A stretch of 39,861 nt of DNA from Vreelandella glaciei (GTDB taxonomy: Bacteria > Pseudomonadota > Gammaproteobacteria > Pseudomonadales > Halomonadaceae). Below, one piece after another: positions 26,075-34,943 of the stretch. The position numbers and the translations under genes were made by a program. The notes beneath the pieces were generated by a model that did no database searches, was not told the DNA's origin, and saw only the letters and a program-made list of their open reading frames with translations. Location of the stretch: assembly GCF_013415125.1 (NCBI RefSeq), contig NZ_JACCDE010000041.1, positions 1 through 39,861 of the forward strand. The letters run 5' to 3'. The first letter of the stretch is position 1, and each line of letters opens with the position of its first letter.

Positions 26075-27655
26075 ATGAAGAACAATGACGACCCGGTTCT
26101 GTCGCCTGGACAGGACAATACCCAGATAATGGGGTTGGATTTTCATAACCCCGTCTTTCCACTCTCCGCTCTCGCTATTTTGCTGTTCATTCTTTACGCA
26201 TTGGTCTACCCGGATGCGGCTAATACGCACCTGGGGCTTGCCAAAAACTGGTCGATTGAACACTTCGACTGGTTATTTATGATTGCAGGCAATGTGTTTG
26301 TGGTGTTCTGCCTTGTACTGATCTGCTTGCCGCTAGGGCGGATTCGTCTGGGCGGCAAGGATGCAAAGCCGGAATACACGCGCACCTCCTGGTTTGCCAT
26401 GCTGTTTGCGGCAGGTATGGGAATCGGTCTGATGTTCTGGAGCGTGGCCGAGCCGGTGGCCTACTACACCGATTGGTACGGAACGCCCTTGAATGTTCCA
26501 GCAGGCACGCCGGAAGGCGCCAGCGCCGCCATGGGTGCGACCATGTTCCATTGGGGCCTCCACCCCTGGGCCATTTATGGAGTGGTAGCCCTCTCACTGG
26601 CCTTCTTCTCCTATAACAAGGGCTTGCCGCTGACGCTTCGCTCCGCTTTCTACCCCATCCTAGGCGAAAGAACGCGTGGCTGGGCAGGCCATATCATCGA
26701 TATCCTTGCCGTGCTGGCCACTATTTTTGGCCTGGCTACCTCGCTTGGTTTTGGCGCGACCCAAGCAGCTAGCGGCCTCGCCTATTTGTTCGACATTCCT
26801 AATACCATCGGCACGCAGTTGGCAATCATCGTGGTGGTCACGGTGATCGCGCTGTTCTCGGTATGTCGGGGTATCGACGGCGGCGTCAAGCTATTCTCAA
26901 ACATCAACATGATTATCGCGGCGGTGCTGCTCCTGTTTGTGGTTGTAGCAGGACCTACTCTAATGATCCTGACCGGCATTGGCACCACGGCGATGGACTA
27001 CGTGGGCCACCTTCTGCCTTTGTCGAACTGGGTTGGTCGCGATGACGATACTTGGTATCACGGCTGGACCATCTTCTACTGGGCGTGGTGGATCTCCTGG
27101 TCCCCGTTTGTCGGCATGTTCATCGCCCGCGTATCCCGGGGCCGTACGGTGCGTGAGTTCCTGATCGCGGTGCTGTTGGTACCCACACTGGTCACGCTAG
27201 TATGGATGAGTGCCTTTGGTGGTACGGCGGTTTATCAGGCTTCAAACGGCGTTGGTGAACTGGCCAACGGGATTGGCGACGTTTCACTTGCCATGTTCCA
27301 CATGCTGGAGCAGCTCCCCCTGACCAGCATCACCTCGACGCTGGCTATCATCCTGGTGCTGGTGTTCTTTATTACCTCATCGGACTCCGGCTCGCTGGTC
27401 ATCGACAGTATCACCGCCGGCGGCAAGACCGATGCCCCCAAGAGCCAGCGGGTTTTCTGGGCCACGCTGGAAGGCGTGATTGCCGGTGTGTTGTTGTACG
27501 GCGGGGGAAGCACCGCCCTAAGCGCGCTACAGGCGGGCGCGGTGGCCACAGGGCTCCCTTTTACCGTGGTGCTTCTGGTGATGTGTTTCAGCCTTTACAA
27601 AGGGCTCCACAAGGAGTGGGGAGAGCTCAACGCGGTACCAAAAACCGCTAGTTAA
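26075..27655 (+). CDS. BCCT-family betaine/choline-type transporter
   Basis: Sodium- or proton-coupled carrier for quaternary ammonium compounds, 526 residues with about 12 membrane segments. The unwound-helix motif GMGIGLMFW (114-122) is of the betaine/choline type rather than the carnitine type, and the BCCT signature FYWAWWISWSPFVGMFIARVS is present. The start is ATG 26075, with AAGGA six bases upstream; the frame extends 39 codons further without support. The C-terminal tail after the last helix is short, unlike the long regulatory tail of osmosensing BetP/BetT, which suits uptake for food rather than for osmotic protection (inferred). It sits among betaine catabolism genes. Confidence 0.93.
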   Translation: MKNNDDPVLSPGQDNTQIMGLDFHNPVFPLSALAILLFILYALVYPDAANTHLGLAKNWSIEHFDWLFMIAGNVFVVFCLVLICLPLGRIRLGGKDAKPEYTRTSWFAMLFAAGMGIGLMFWSVAEPVAYYTDWYGTPLNVPAGTPEGASAAMGATMFHWGLHPWAIYGVVALSLAFFSYNKGLPLTLRSAFYPILGERTRGWAGHIIDILAVLATIFGLATSLGFGATQAASGLAYLFDIPNTIGTQLAIIVVVTVIALFSVCRGIDGGVKLFSNINMIIAAVLLLFVVVAGPTLMILTGIGTTAMDYVGHLLPLSNWVGRDDDTWYHGWTIFYWAWWISWSPFVGMFIARVSRGRTVREFLIAVLLVPTLVTLVWMSAFGGTAVYQASNGVGELANGIGDVSLAMFHMLEQLPLTSITSTLAIILVLVFFITSSDSGSLVIDSITAGGKTDAPKSQRVFWATLEGVIAGVLLYGGGSTALSALQAGAVATGLPFTVVLLVMCFSLYKGLHKEWGELNAVPKTAS

Positions 27656-27668
27656 TCCCCTTTCAGCT

Positions 27669-27703
27669 GCCCGTCTACTCGGCGGGCGGTTGTCTTCTTG
27701 TTT
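27669..27703 (+). terminator. Terminator of the BCCT gene
   Basis: GCCCGTC (27669-27675) and GGCGGGC (27681-27687) form a 7-bp stem with a 5-base loop, followed by a T-rich run (GGTTGTCTTCTTGTTT). It starts 14 bases after the stop. Confidence 0.7.
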
Positions 27704-27731
27704 ATTCAGACCTTGCTGGCTAATCGACAAT

Positions 27732-27788
27732 AAAAAAGACGTGGACCACCGTTCAAGCCCGCCACAAAAGGCGGGCTTGAACGGTGGT
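27732..27788 (-). terminator. Long perfect hairpin terminating the dgc/etf operon
   Basis: A perfect 19-bp stem (27745-27763 with 27770-27788) encloses the 6-base loop ACAAAA. On the minus strand the stem is followed by CCACGTC and a run of six T (27737-27732), 26 bases after the ETF beta stop. It lies between convergent genes and may also stop read-through from the BCCT side. Confidence 0.85.
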
Positions 27789-27813
27789 TAAAAGCTTGAA
27801 GAGCAAAAAAGCT

Positions 27814-28629
27814 TTAACGCAGCACATCCTCTTCCTTGAGCAGCTTGTAGATCGCCTCGGCGCCTTGCTCGGGGGTCACATCGGCGAGCACTTGCCCGCC
27901 CTTGCCCTCAGACTTGGCGGCCGCCTTGAATCGATCTCTGGCTGACGCAGCTTTGACAATTTTCAGACGCTTAGGCCGTTTACGTGCAGGGGCCAGATGC
28001 CACTGGGCCAGCTCGCTGTCGGCTTCAGGGGTAGTGGGCGTGATCGCAAAGGTGGCTCGACGCGCCGGGCCGAAGGCGCTCTGGCGCGCCACCGGCGCTG
28101 CTTCATCCACGCTGATGATGGCGGGCAAGCGCACCTTGAGACGGCGACGCTGGCCCCTTGGCAACGCCTGAAGCAGCGTTACCACGCCATTTTCCACCTT
28201 TTCTACCGACGCCAAACTATTAACCAATGGCCAGCCGAGATGTTCTGCCAACGCATAGGGCAAAAGCCCAGAGCCTTCACCGCGCTCTGCCCGGGCACCG
28301 GTGATCACTAGCTGGGGCGCGGTAGCGGCTAAATGCTCCACCAGGGACAGAATGGCATCGCTGCCCGCGGGCTGTTCGAGCAAGGTCATGGATTCAAGCC
28401 CCATGCCCAGGTAGCCGCGTAGCGCCGATTCGCTGTCATCCGCCTGGGGCCCCGCATGCAGTACGCTAATCCGAGTGCCAGGCAGTTCGGCTTCCATGGC
28501 CAGCGCTAGCTCCAGGCCCCGGGCATCCTGTTCGGCGCGCCGCGCGCGTCCGGTTGTCGGGTGACGGCCTATGGAGACCAGCACTGCCACATCGATTCCC
28601 TGCTGTTGTTGCTGTCGATCAGGCTGCAT
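27814..28629 (-). CDS. etfB: Electron transfer flavoprotein beta subunit (dgc-associated)
   Basis: Small subunit of an ETF, 271 residues, which with the alpha subunit forms the heterodimer that binds FAD and carries electrons. The AMP/adenine-binding alpha/beta core is recognisable from VAVLVSIGRHP through QALPRGQRRRLKVRLPAIISV, the latter matching the EtfB signature region. It overlaps the ETF alpha gene by 11 bases, with GGGAGG inside the alpha gene. It is last in the dimethylglycine operon, so it probably accepts electrons from DgcA and passes them to membrane DgcB rather than serving fatty-acid oxidation. The C-terminal KR-rich stretch before the last ~40 residues is unusual. Confidence 0.9.
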   Translation of the reverse strand: MQPDRQQQQQGIDVAVLVSIGRHPTTGRARRAEQDARGLELALAMEAELPGTRISVLHAGPQADDSESALRGYLGMGLESMTLLEQPAGSDAILSLVEHLAATAPQLVITGARAERGEGSGLLPYALAEHLGWPLVNSLASVEKVENGVVTLLQALPRGQRRRLKVRLPAIISVDEAAPVARQSAFGPARRATFAITPTTPEADSELAQWHLAPARKRPKRLKIVKAASARDRFKAAAKSEGKGGQVLADVTPEQGAEAIYKLLKEEDVLR

Positions 28630-29923
28630 CGCGCTGACCTCCCCGCTGCTGTTCCACCATGGCCACTAACGCGGCCAGAATTTGCGTGCTGTCGCCAATC
28701 ACCGCCAGGTCGGCGCGCTTGATGATGTCGCACCCCGGATCGAGATTAATCGCCACCACCTTGTCGCAGCGCTGAATGCCCTGCAGATGCTGAATAGCGC
28801 CTGAAATACCCACCGCCATATAGACTCGGGCGGTTACCCAGGTGCCGGTCGCACCCACCTGACGATCGCGGGCCATAAAGCCGTCGTCCACCGCGACACG
28901 GGACGCCCCTTCGGTAGCACCCAGCACTTTCGCGGCGTGGTGGAAGGCATCCCACTGTTTAACACCGTTGCCGCCGGAGAGGATGAACTCGGCCTCGGCC
29001 AGCGCCACGCCGGCGGGATCCACCGCCACCTGCCCCAGGTCTTCAATGCGCGATAGAGTGGTGGGAATTGACGCTGCCAGGGTCAGGTGCTCGGCCGCAT
29101 GCCGGGTCTCGTCCACCGGTTCGGCGCACTCGGCCAGCACCAGGGCAACCCGCGGCAGAGGGCGCTGGATATCCAGGCTTCCGGCGCCGCCACGAGCCGT
29201 ACAGCGCCAACCCAGTGGAGACTCGTGGTCAGCTTCGATCTGCCACACCCCCGTGGCAGCGCGTTCGCCCAAGCGCAAGGACAGACGCCGCCCCAGATCG
29301 GCGCCCCCCAGCGGGGAGTCAGGCAGCAGCCAGAAGCGCGGCGTCATCTCCCGCTCGACGGCGCTTAAGGCCGCCAGGCGCGCTTCAGGCGAAAACCCCG
29401 CGTAAAACTCATCATCAAGATGCACGACGCGATCGATACCGGCTTCGCCCAGCGTCTGCTCCTTAAGCTCGCCGTCCCCCTCGCCCTTATGCTCACCAAA
29501 TAGGATCGCCACCACAGCGCCGGGCTGTTCGGCGTCGGCATCCGCCACACGCCGGGCCAGGCCCAGCAGATCCTTGTCATGTCCAGAGAGTCGCCCGCCG
29601 GTCAGGTCGGGCACCACGGCCACCAGGAAGGCGGGCTGATCAATGGTCACCGTACGGCGGCTATCGCGGGCCGCCGTGCTGGCCGCGGTGGCCTGCCCTC
29701 CTTGCTGGAGGCCACTACGATCAATCCGTTTGACGCCATTGGGACCGATAAAGCCGATGGCACGAGGATCCTTGCGCACCACGCCGTTGGGACCCAGCCA
29801 TTCGCTAACCGCTCCGCCGCCCCTGTTTACACCCAAGGCGGCCAGCACCGCGGCGTACTCGGGGTGCAGACGATTCCGGGCGATCCACTCGCGACGCGGA
29901 TCGCGACGTATAATCTCGCTCAT
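28619..29923 (-). CDS. etfA: Electron transfer flavoprotein alpha subunit with N-terminal extension
   Basis: FAD-binding ETF subunit, 434 residues against about 310 for ordinary EtfA. The C-terminal FAD domain is clear (VGATGTWV, VGISGAIQHLQGI at 372-384, INLDPGCDI). The extra ~95 N-terminal residues include a short internal repeat, GPNGVVRKDPR (44-54) and GPNGVKRIDRS (60-70), of unknown function. It overlaps dgcB by 4 bases (ATGA) and etfB by 11, so all three are translationally coupled. It is dedicated to dimethylglycine oxidation by context. Confidence 0.93.
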   Translation of the reverse strand: MSEIIRRDPRREWIARNRLHPEYAAVLAALGVNRGGGAVSEWLGPNGVVRKDPRAIGFIGPNGVKRIDRSGLQQGGQATAASTAARDSRRTVTIDQPAFLVAVVPDLTGGRLSGHDKDLLGLARRVADADAEQPGAVVAILFGEHKGEGDGELKEQTLGEAGIDRVVHLDDEFYAGFSPEARLAALSAVEREMTPRFWLLPDSPLGGADLGRRLSLRLGERAATGVWQIEADHESPLGWRCTARGGAGSLDIQRPLPRVALVLAECAEPVDETRHAAEHLTLAASIPTTLSRIEDLGQVAVDPAGVALAEAEFILSGGNGVKQWDAFHHAAKVLGATEGASRVAVDDGFMARDRQVGATGTWVTARVYMAVGISGAIQHLQGIQRCDKVVAINLDPGCDIIKRADLAVIGDSTQILAALVAMVEQQRGGQRDAA

Positions 29924-31923
29924 ACGGTAACCTCTTCAGCCGTCGTCGTTGCAGCAGGCCGGCGGGGCCCATCAGACGCATCACCCGCGGGACGCTCTAC
30001 CAGGGCATCGGCCACCAGCTCGGCGATATCACGCACTTCGGCGCTGGCATCCACCACCCCTTCCAGCATGGCGGTACATTGAGGACAGCCCACTGCGACC
30101 AGCTCGGCGCCGCTCTCTTTGACGTCATTCATGCGCATGTCGGGAATCCGCCGTTCACCGGGAATATCGGTAATCGGTGCCCCGCCACCACCCCCGCAGC
30201 AGCGCGAGCGGAAGCCGGAGCGTTCCATCTCCTTGACCTCGATGCCCAGCGCCTTGAGCACGTTGCGAGGTGCCTCGTACTCACCGTTATAGCGCCCCAG
30301 GTAACACGGGTCGTGATAGGTGACGCTGCCGCCTTTCCAGGGAGTAAAGGTCAACCGACCGGCATCAAACAGTTCGGCGATGAAGGTGCTGTGATGACGT
30401 ACCACATAATGACCGCCCATCTCACCGTACTCGTTGCCCAGCACATGAAAACTATGGGGGTCGCAGGTAACAATCTGCAAGAAGCGATACTGAGCCAGGG
30501 TGGCAATATTGCGCTTCGCCAGGGATTGGAACGTCGCTTCATCGCCCAGACGCCGGGCCACGTCGCCGCTATCGCGCTCTTCAGTACCCAACACCGCGAA
30601 ATCGACTTCAGCGGCGCGCAGCACTTTGACCAGTGCGCGCAAGGTGCGCTGGTTGCGCATATCAAAGGCGCCATCCCCTAGCCACAACAGCACGTCGACC
30701 TGCTTAAGATCTGCCATGAGCGGTAGGTTAAGATCCGCCGCCCAGTTGAGCCGCGAGCCAGGATCGAAACCGCCTGGATTGTCGGTAGCGATCAAATTGT
30801 CGAGCACCTCGGCGCCCTTATTGGGCGTTTTGCCCCGCTCCAGGGTCAGGTGGCGGCGCATATCGACAATCGCATCCACGTGTTCGATCATCATCGGGCA
30901 CTCTTCCACGCAGGCGCGGCAGGTCGTACACGACCAGAGCGTATCGGCGTCAACCAACGCCTTCCCCTGCAGCGCCACAATGGGCCCGTGGGGAAAGCCT
31001 ACGTGTTCACCTACCGGCTTGCCCCCAAGCCCTTGTGAAGGGTGCGGGGAACCGGCATAGGCGGCATCGCTGCCTCCCGCCATACCCTCCACCATGTCCT
31101 GGATCAGCTTCTTGGGGTTGAGCGGCTGACCGGCGGCAAACGCCGGGCAGACCGCTTCGCAGCGGCCGCACTGCACGCAGGCGTCAAAGCCCAGCAGTTG
31201 GTTCCAGGTAAAGTCAGCAGGCTTTTCCACCCCCAGGGGCGCCGCTTCATTCTCAAGATTGAGCGCCTTGAGCCCCGTTGACCGGCCGCCCCCAAAGCGC
31301 TCGGCGCGGCGATGGAAAGCCAGATGTAAGGCGCCAGCGAAGGCGTGCTTCATGGGCCCGCCCCAGGTCATGCCAAAAAACATTTCCCCCAGGCCCCAGG
31401 CCACGACGCCCGCTAATACCAGCGCCAGCAACCAGCTACTGCCCCCTTCAAGCAAACCTTCGGGCAGCAGACCTACCGTGGGCAGCGTGATCAGGAAGAC
31501 GCCTATCGAAAACGCCATCAGACTCTTGGGCAGGCGCATCCAGGGGCCTTTGGAGAGCCGAGCTGGGGGGTTAAGCCGCCGCCGCGCCACGAAGAGGCTA
31601 CCGACGAACATGGAGGCGCTCGCCAGTAGCAGTAATCCACCTAGCAATGGGTTGGCGATCCCCAGACCGTGCACCAGGATCATCAGCACGGCAGCGGCCA
31701 CGAAGCCACCGGCGGTGGCCACGTGGGTGTGGGAGATCATTTTGTCGCGCTCCACTACATGGTGCAGATCCACCAAATAGCGGCGCGGCAGGGCCGCCAG
31801 CCCCTTGAACAGGTTCACCCGCGAGGGGCGCCCCTGGCGCCACAGGCGCATACGCCGCACGGCGCCGATGACTGCCAGGGCCAGGGCAGTAAAAATCAGT
31901 ATCGGCAAGAGCGTTTCGAGCAT
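29920..31923 (-). CDS. dgcB: DgcB: membrane iron-sulfur oxidoreductase of dimethylglycine catabolism
   Basis: Membrane-anchored electron carrier, 667 residues. About five hydrophobic helices lie in the first ~190 residues. Two 4Fe-4S sites follow (CVQCGRCEAVCP and CTTCRACVEECP). The C-terminal half has two CCG-type cysteine domains, with RCCGGGGGAP and a later GCPQC. The build is like the heterodisulfide reductase/GlpC and ETF-quinone oxidoreductase-like proteins, so it probably delivers electrons from the adjacent ETF to quinone (inferred). The start is the ATG at 31921-31923, with GAGGTGAG upstream; a GTG three codons earlier lies inside that site. Confidence 0.93.
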   Translation of the reverse strand: MLETLLPILIFTALALAVIGAVRRMRLWRQGRPSRVNLFKGLAALPRRYLVDLHHVVERDKMISHTHVATAGGFVAAAVLMILVHGLGIANPLLGGLLLLASASMFVGSLFVARRRLNPPARLSKGPWMRLPKSLMAFSIGVFLITLPTVGLLPEGLLEGGSSWLLALVLAGVVAWGLGEMFFGMTWGGPMKHAFAGALHLAFHRRAERFGGGRSTGLKALNLENEAAPLGVEKPADFTWNQLLGFDACVQCGRCEAVCPAFAAGQPLNPKKLIQDMVEGMAGGSDAAYAGSPHPSQGLGGKPVGEHVGFPHGPIVALQGKALVDADTLWSCTTCRACVEECPMMIEHVDAIVDMRRHLTLERGKTPNKGAEVLDNLIATDNPGGFDPGSRLNWAADLNLPLMADLKQVDVLLWLGDGAFDMRNQRTLRALVKVLRAAEVDFAVLGTEERDSGDVARRLGDEATFQSLAKRNIATLAQYRFLQIVTCDPHSFHVLGNEYGEMGGHYVVRHHSTFIAELFDAGRLTFTPWKGGSVTYHDPCYLGRYNGEYEAPRNVLKALGIEVKEMERSGFRSRCCGGGGGAPITDIPGERRIPDMRMNDVKESGAELVAVGCPQCTAMLEGVVDASAEVRDIAELVADALVERPAGDASDGPRRPAATTTAEEVTV

Positions 31924-31961
31924 GGTACTCACCTCATCTTTCGCGGCGGGGCTGCTCCGGC

Positions 31962-32098
31962 GGCAGACCTCTGCGAGGGCGCTGTGAACCCATCCCTGGG
32001 CGCTACTTTTGACATCTGACCGCCATGGATGGCGGAAATGCCGTAAACGTATGGAACTGTTTTACGGCCTTGTCAAAAGACCCTCGCTACGGTCTGCC
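31962..32098. repeat. Structured intergenic repeat (BIME-like), copy 1
   Basis: Between dgcA and dgcB. Outer arms are GGCAGACC/GGTCTGCC (31962-31969, 32091-32098), then a 3x3 internal loop (TCT/TAC), then GCGAGGG/CCCTCGC (31973-31979, 32081-32087). Inside are GAACCCATCCCTGGGCGCTAC (about 31986-32005), the hairpin CCGCCATGGATGGCGG (32020-32034 region) and CCGTAAA/TTTACGG arms. The plan matches the copy at 34814-34908. Confidence 0.75.
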
Positions 32099-32123
32099 CC
32101 CGGCGCCCCGGCTCTCGCTCAGG

Positions 32124-34196
32124 TCAAAAGTCCTTGCAGATTCGCAAAGCATCGTAGATAGCCGCATGAGTGTTACGCGGTGCCGTGCAGTCGCCCAGGC
32201 GGAACAGCAGGAAGCCATCTCCTGACTCGCTCAGACAAGGCTGCGGCTGGATTGCATAGAGTGCTTCCAGATCCACCTGCCCTCTGTTGCGGGACTGCTC
32301 TTTAAGAGCGTAATAAAGCGCCTCATCAGGGCGTACACCGTTCTCAACGACCACCTGATCCACCACGCGCTCTTCCAGAGCCCCGGTGTACTCGTTTTCG
32401 AGCACCGCCACCAAGCCATCGCCCTCGCGGTATACCTTATGCAGCATCAGGTCGGAGGACATGATCACCTCCTTCTCGTAGAGGCTGCGGTAGTAGGTTG
32501 GGAAGGTGGTACCGCCCACCGCCGCGCCGGGCTTGATATCGTCGGTGACGATCTCCACCTTGGCGCCCTTATCGGCGAGAAAATCCGCCGCCGAGACGCC
32601 GGAGAATTCGCAGATGGCGTCATAAAGCAGCACGTTCTTACCGGGCGCCACTTTGCCTGAGAGAATATCCCAGGTGCTGACCACCAGGCTCTCCTCGGCA
32701 CTCTCCGAGTAGCCCCACTCTGGGTGCTGGCTAAGGAAGGGCTGGCCACCGGTGGCGAGCACCACGATATCCGGGCGTAGATCGAGCAGCGTCGCCTCAT
32801 CGGCGCGGGTGCCCAGACGCAGGTCGACTTTTAGCCGCGCCAGCTCCAGCTGGAACCAGCGAGTGATACCGGCGATCTGGTCACGCTGGGGTGCCTGGGC
32901 GGCAATCGTGATCTGCCCACCCAAGGCGTCAGCGGCCTCAAACAGAGTGACATCGTGACCCCGCTCAGCGGCTACCCGCGCTGCCTCCATGCCGCCGGGG
33001 CCACCGCCCACCACGACGACTTTGCGTTTGACGCCCTCGGTTTTCTCAATGATGTGGGGCAACCCCATGTACTCCCGGGATGTCGCGGCGTTCTGGATAC
33101 ACAGTACGTCCAAGCCCTGGTACTGGCGATCGATGCAGTAGTTAGCGCCCACGCACTGTTTGATCTGATCGATCTGGCCCATCTTAATCTTGGCGATCAG
33201 GTGAGGGTCGGCAATATGTGCCCGGGTCATGCCCACCAGATCGACATAGCCCCCTTCGAGGATACGCTGGGCCTGATTGGGATCCTTAATGTTCTGGGCG
33301 TGAATCACCGGCACGTTCACCACTTCCTTGATCCCCGCCGCCAAGTGTAGGAAAGGCTCCGGCGGGTAGGACATATTAGGAATAACGTTGGCCAGGGTGT
33401 TGTGAGTGTCGCAGCCAGAACCGATAACGCCAAAGAAATCCACCATACCGGTGGCATCGTAGTAAGCGGCGATCTGCTTCATATCGTCATGAGAAAGACC
33501 GTCCGGGTGGAACTCGTCGCCGCAAATCCGCATGCCGACACAGAAGTCGTCGCCCACTTCAGCACGTACGGCTTTAAGCACTTCCATACCGAAGCGCATA
33601 CGGTTCTCGAAGCTACCGCCCCACTCGTCCTCACGCTTGTTGACCCGTGGGCTCCAGAACTGATCGATCAAATGCTGGTGCACGGCAGAGAGCTCAACAC
33701 CGTCGAGGCCCCCTTCCTTTGCCCGGCGAGCGGCCTGGGCAAAGTCGCCGACAATACGCCAGATCTCCTCTTCCTCAATGGTCTTACAGGTCGAGCGGTG
33801 CACCGGCTCACGGATACCGGAGGGTGATACCAGGGTCGACCAGTCGAAACCGTCCCAGCGGGAGCGGCGCCCCATATGGGTAATCTGGATCATGATCTTG
33901 CCGCCATGCTTATGCACGGCTCTAGACAGATTCTGGAAGTGCGGAATAATACGATCGGTGGAAAGGTTTACCGAGCTCCACCAGCCCTGAGGGCTATCGA
34001 TGGAGACCACCGATGAGCCACCGCAAATACAAAGGCCACAGCCCCCTTTGGCCTTCTCCTCGTAGTACCTGACGTAGCGCTCCGTGGTCATACCGCCGTC
34101 GGTGGCATGCACCTCGGCGTGAGCGGTGCTGACCACACGGTTGCGGATAGTCAGCTTACCGATCTCGATCGGCTCGAAAATTGCGTCGAATGCCAT
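32124..34196 (-). CDS. dgcA: Dimethylglycine dehydrogenase catalytic subunit DgcA
   Basis: Oxidatively demethylates dimethylglycine to sarcosine plus formaldehyde. The 690-residue protein has an N-terminal FMN TIM barrel (QITHMGRR, SAVHQHLIDQFWSP, RAHIADPH) and a C-terminal dinucleotide-binding half with GGGPGG at 397-402. The iron-sulfur segment has Cys348, Cys354 and Cys366 with Ala351 at the place of the second cluster cysteine of trimethylamine dehydrogenase. It shares this with the paralogue at 12966-15017. The repeat-containing gap to dgcB is 200 bases. It is the third gene of the dipeptidase-DUF5943-dgcA-dgcB-etfA-etfB operon, the same order as in Pseudomonas. Confidence 0.95.
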   Translation of the reverse strand: MAFDAIFEPIEIGKLTIRNRVVSTAHAEVHATDGGMTTERYVRYYEEKAKGGCGLCICGGSSVVSIDSPQGWWSSVNLSTDRIIPHFQNLSRAVHKHGGKIMIQITHMGRRSRWDGFDWSTLVSPSGIREPVHRSTCKTIEEEEIWRIVGDFAQAARRAKEGGLDGVELSAVHQHLIDQFWSPRVNKREDEWGGSFENRMRFGMEVLKAVRAEVGDDFCVGMRICGDEFHPDGLSHDDMKQIAAYYDATGMVDFFGVIGSGCDTHNTLANVIPNMSYPPEPFLHLAAGIKEVVNVPVIHAQNIKDPNQAQRILEGGYVDLVGMTRAHIADPHLIAKIKMGQIDQIKQCVGANYCIDRQYQGLDVLCIQNAATSREYMGLPHIIEKTEGVKRKVVVVGGGPGGMEAARVAAERGHDVTLFEAADALGGQITIAAQAPQRDQIAGITRWFQLELARLKVDLRLGTRADEATLLDLRPDIVVLATGGQPFLSQHPEWGYSESAEESLVVSTWDILSGKVAPGKNVLLYDAICEFSGVSAADFLADKGAKVEIVTDDIKPGAAVGGTTFPTYYRSLYEKEVIMSSDLMLHKVYREGDGLVAVLENEYTGALEERVVDQVVVENGVRPDEALYYALKEQSRNRGQVDLEALYAIQPQPCLSESGDGFLLFRLGDCTAPRNTHAAIYDALRICKDF

Positions 34197-34218
34197 GCTT
34201 GTCTCTCCTCGTACCCCA

Positions 34219-34764
34219 TTAGCGGGCAGCGTCGGTTAGCGGCTGGACGGTAAAAATACCTACCTCACAGCCAGGCTCGGCGGCACTCCGGGTCTGCTCA
34301 GCAACGGTACGCAGTGAACTTCCGCAGGCAGCGAGGATTTGATCCATGGCACCGGCGAACCATCCGGTAAACATGTACTCTTCCTTCTTGCCGGTGTTAC
34401 CCAACTGGTAAACAAACGCGCTGTGCTCAAGGCGTACTTGAGCAGTGCCCGAGTCGAGATCAATCTGTTCAGTAATGAATAGCCCCCAACCACGCTGGGA
34501 AAGGCGGGTCATGTAGTGCTCAAATACCGCCTCTCCACTAATGTCGTGTAGCTCAGCCTCTTTCTCACACCAGTGCCAGGCGCTCTTGTAACCTGCGTGA
34601 TAAAGAATTTCGGCATACTTCTCAGCACCTAGCGCCTCTTCCACAGCTACGTGGTTATTGATAAAGAAGTGCCGTGGCACATAGAGCATAGGCAGCGCAT
34701 CGGTCGTCCAGACACCTGTTTCGCTATCCACTTCGATAGGCAGTGCGGGGGCCAGTTTGGTCAC
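34219..34764 (-). CDS. DUF5943-type protein of the dgc cluster, function unknown
   Basis: Conserved 181-residue protein recognised as the small gene that sits next to dgcA in Pseudomonas (PA5397-like). No catalytic motif can be named. Distinct features are the PMLYVPRHFFINNH segment near residue 30, HAGYKSAWHWCEKEAE near 60, and a Gly/Phe-rich EYMFTGWFAGAMDQILAACG near 130. No signal peptide or membrane helix is seen. The ATG has GAGGA about 14 bases upstream; a GTG two codons earlier (34768-34770) would have a better gap of 8 bases and may be the real start. It is 22 bases before dgcA. An accessory role for DgcA is inferred from synteny. Confidence 0.85.
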   Translation of the reverse strand: MTKLAPALPIEVDSETGVWTTDALPMLYVPRHFFINNHVAVEEALGAEKYAEILYHAGYKSAWHWCEKEAELHDISGEAVFEHYMTRLSQRGWGLFITEQIDLDSGTAQVRLEHSAFVYQLGNTGKKEEYMFTGWFAGAMDQILAACGSSLRTVAEQTRSAAEPGCEVGIFTVQPLTDAAR

Positions 34765-34813
34765 GGTGGTATTCCTCGAATCGTTGTTATGTCAGGTTAT
34801 CGACGGGGCTACC

Positions 34814-34908
34814 CCGGGAGCATGCCTACGAGGAGGCGCTATGAATCCATCCCTGGACGCTACCGACGCCATCCCTGGCGTCGGACCTCCTCTACGGCAT
34901 GCTCCCGG
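34814..34908. repeat. Structured intergenic repeat (BIME-like), copy 2
   Basis: Between the DUF5943 gene and the dipeptidase-like gene. Outer arms CCGGGAGCATGCC/GGCATGCTCCCGG (34814-34826, 34896-34908), a 3x3 TAC/TAC internal loop, then GAGGAGG/CCTCCTC (34830-34836, 34886-34892). Inside are GAATCCATCCCTGGACGCTAC and the hairpin CCGACGCC-ATCCCT-GGCGTCGG (34863-34884 region). It is the same design as copy 1 with different arm sequence. Confidence 0.8.
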
Positions 34909-34943
34909 CGCCCCTCACTTCGGAGGCAGCCGCCTGCGCTTAG

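Noticed and set aside
33402..33827. Plus-strand frame opposite dgcA
   Set aside because: Shadow of dgcA; no family resemblance.
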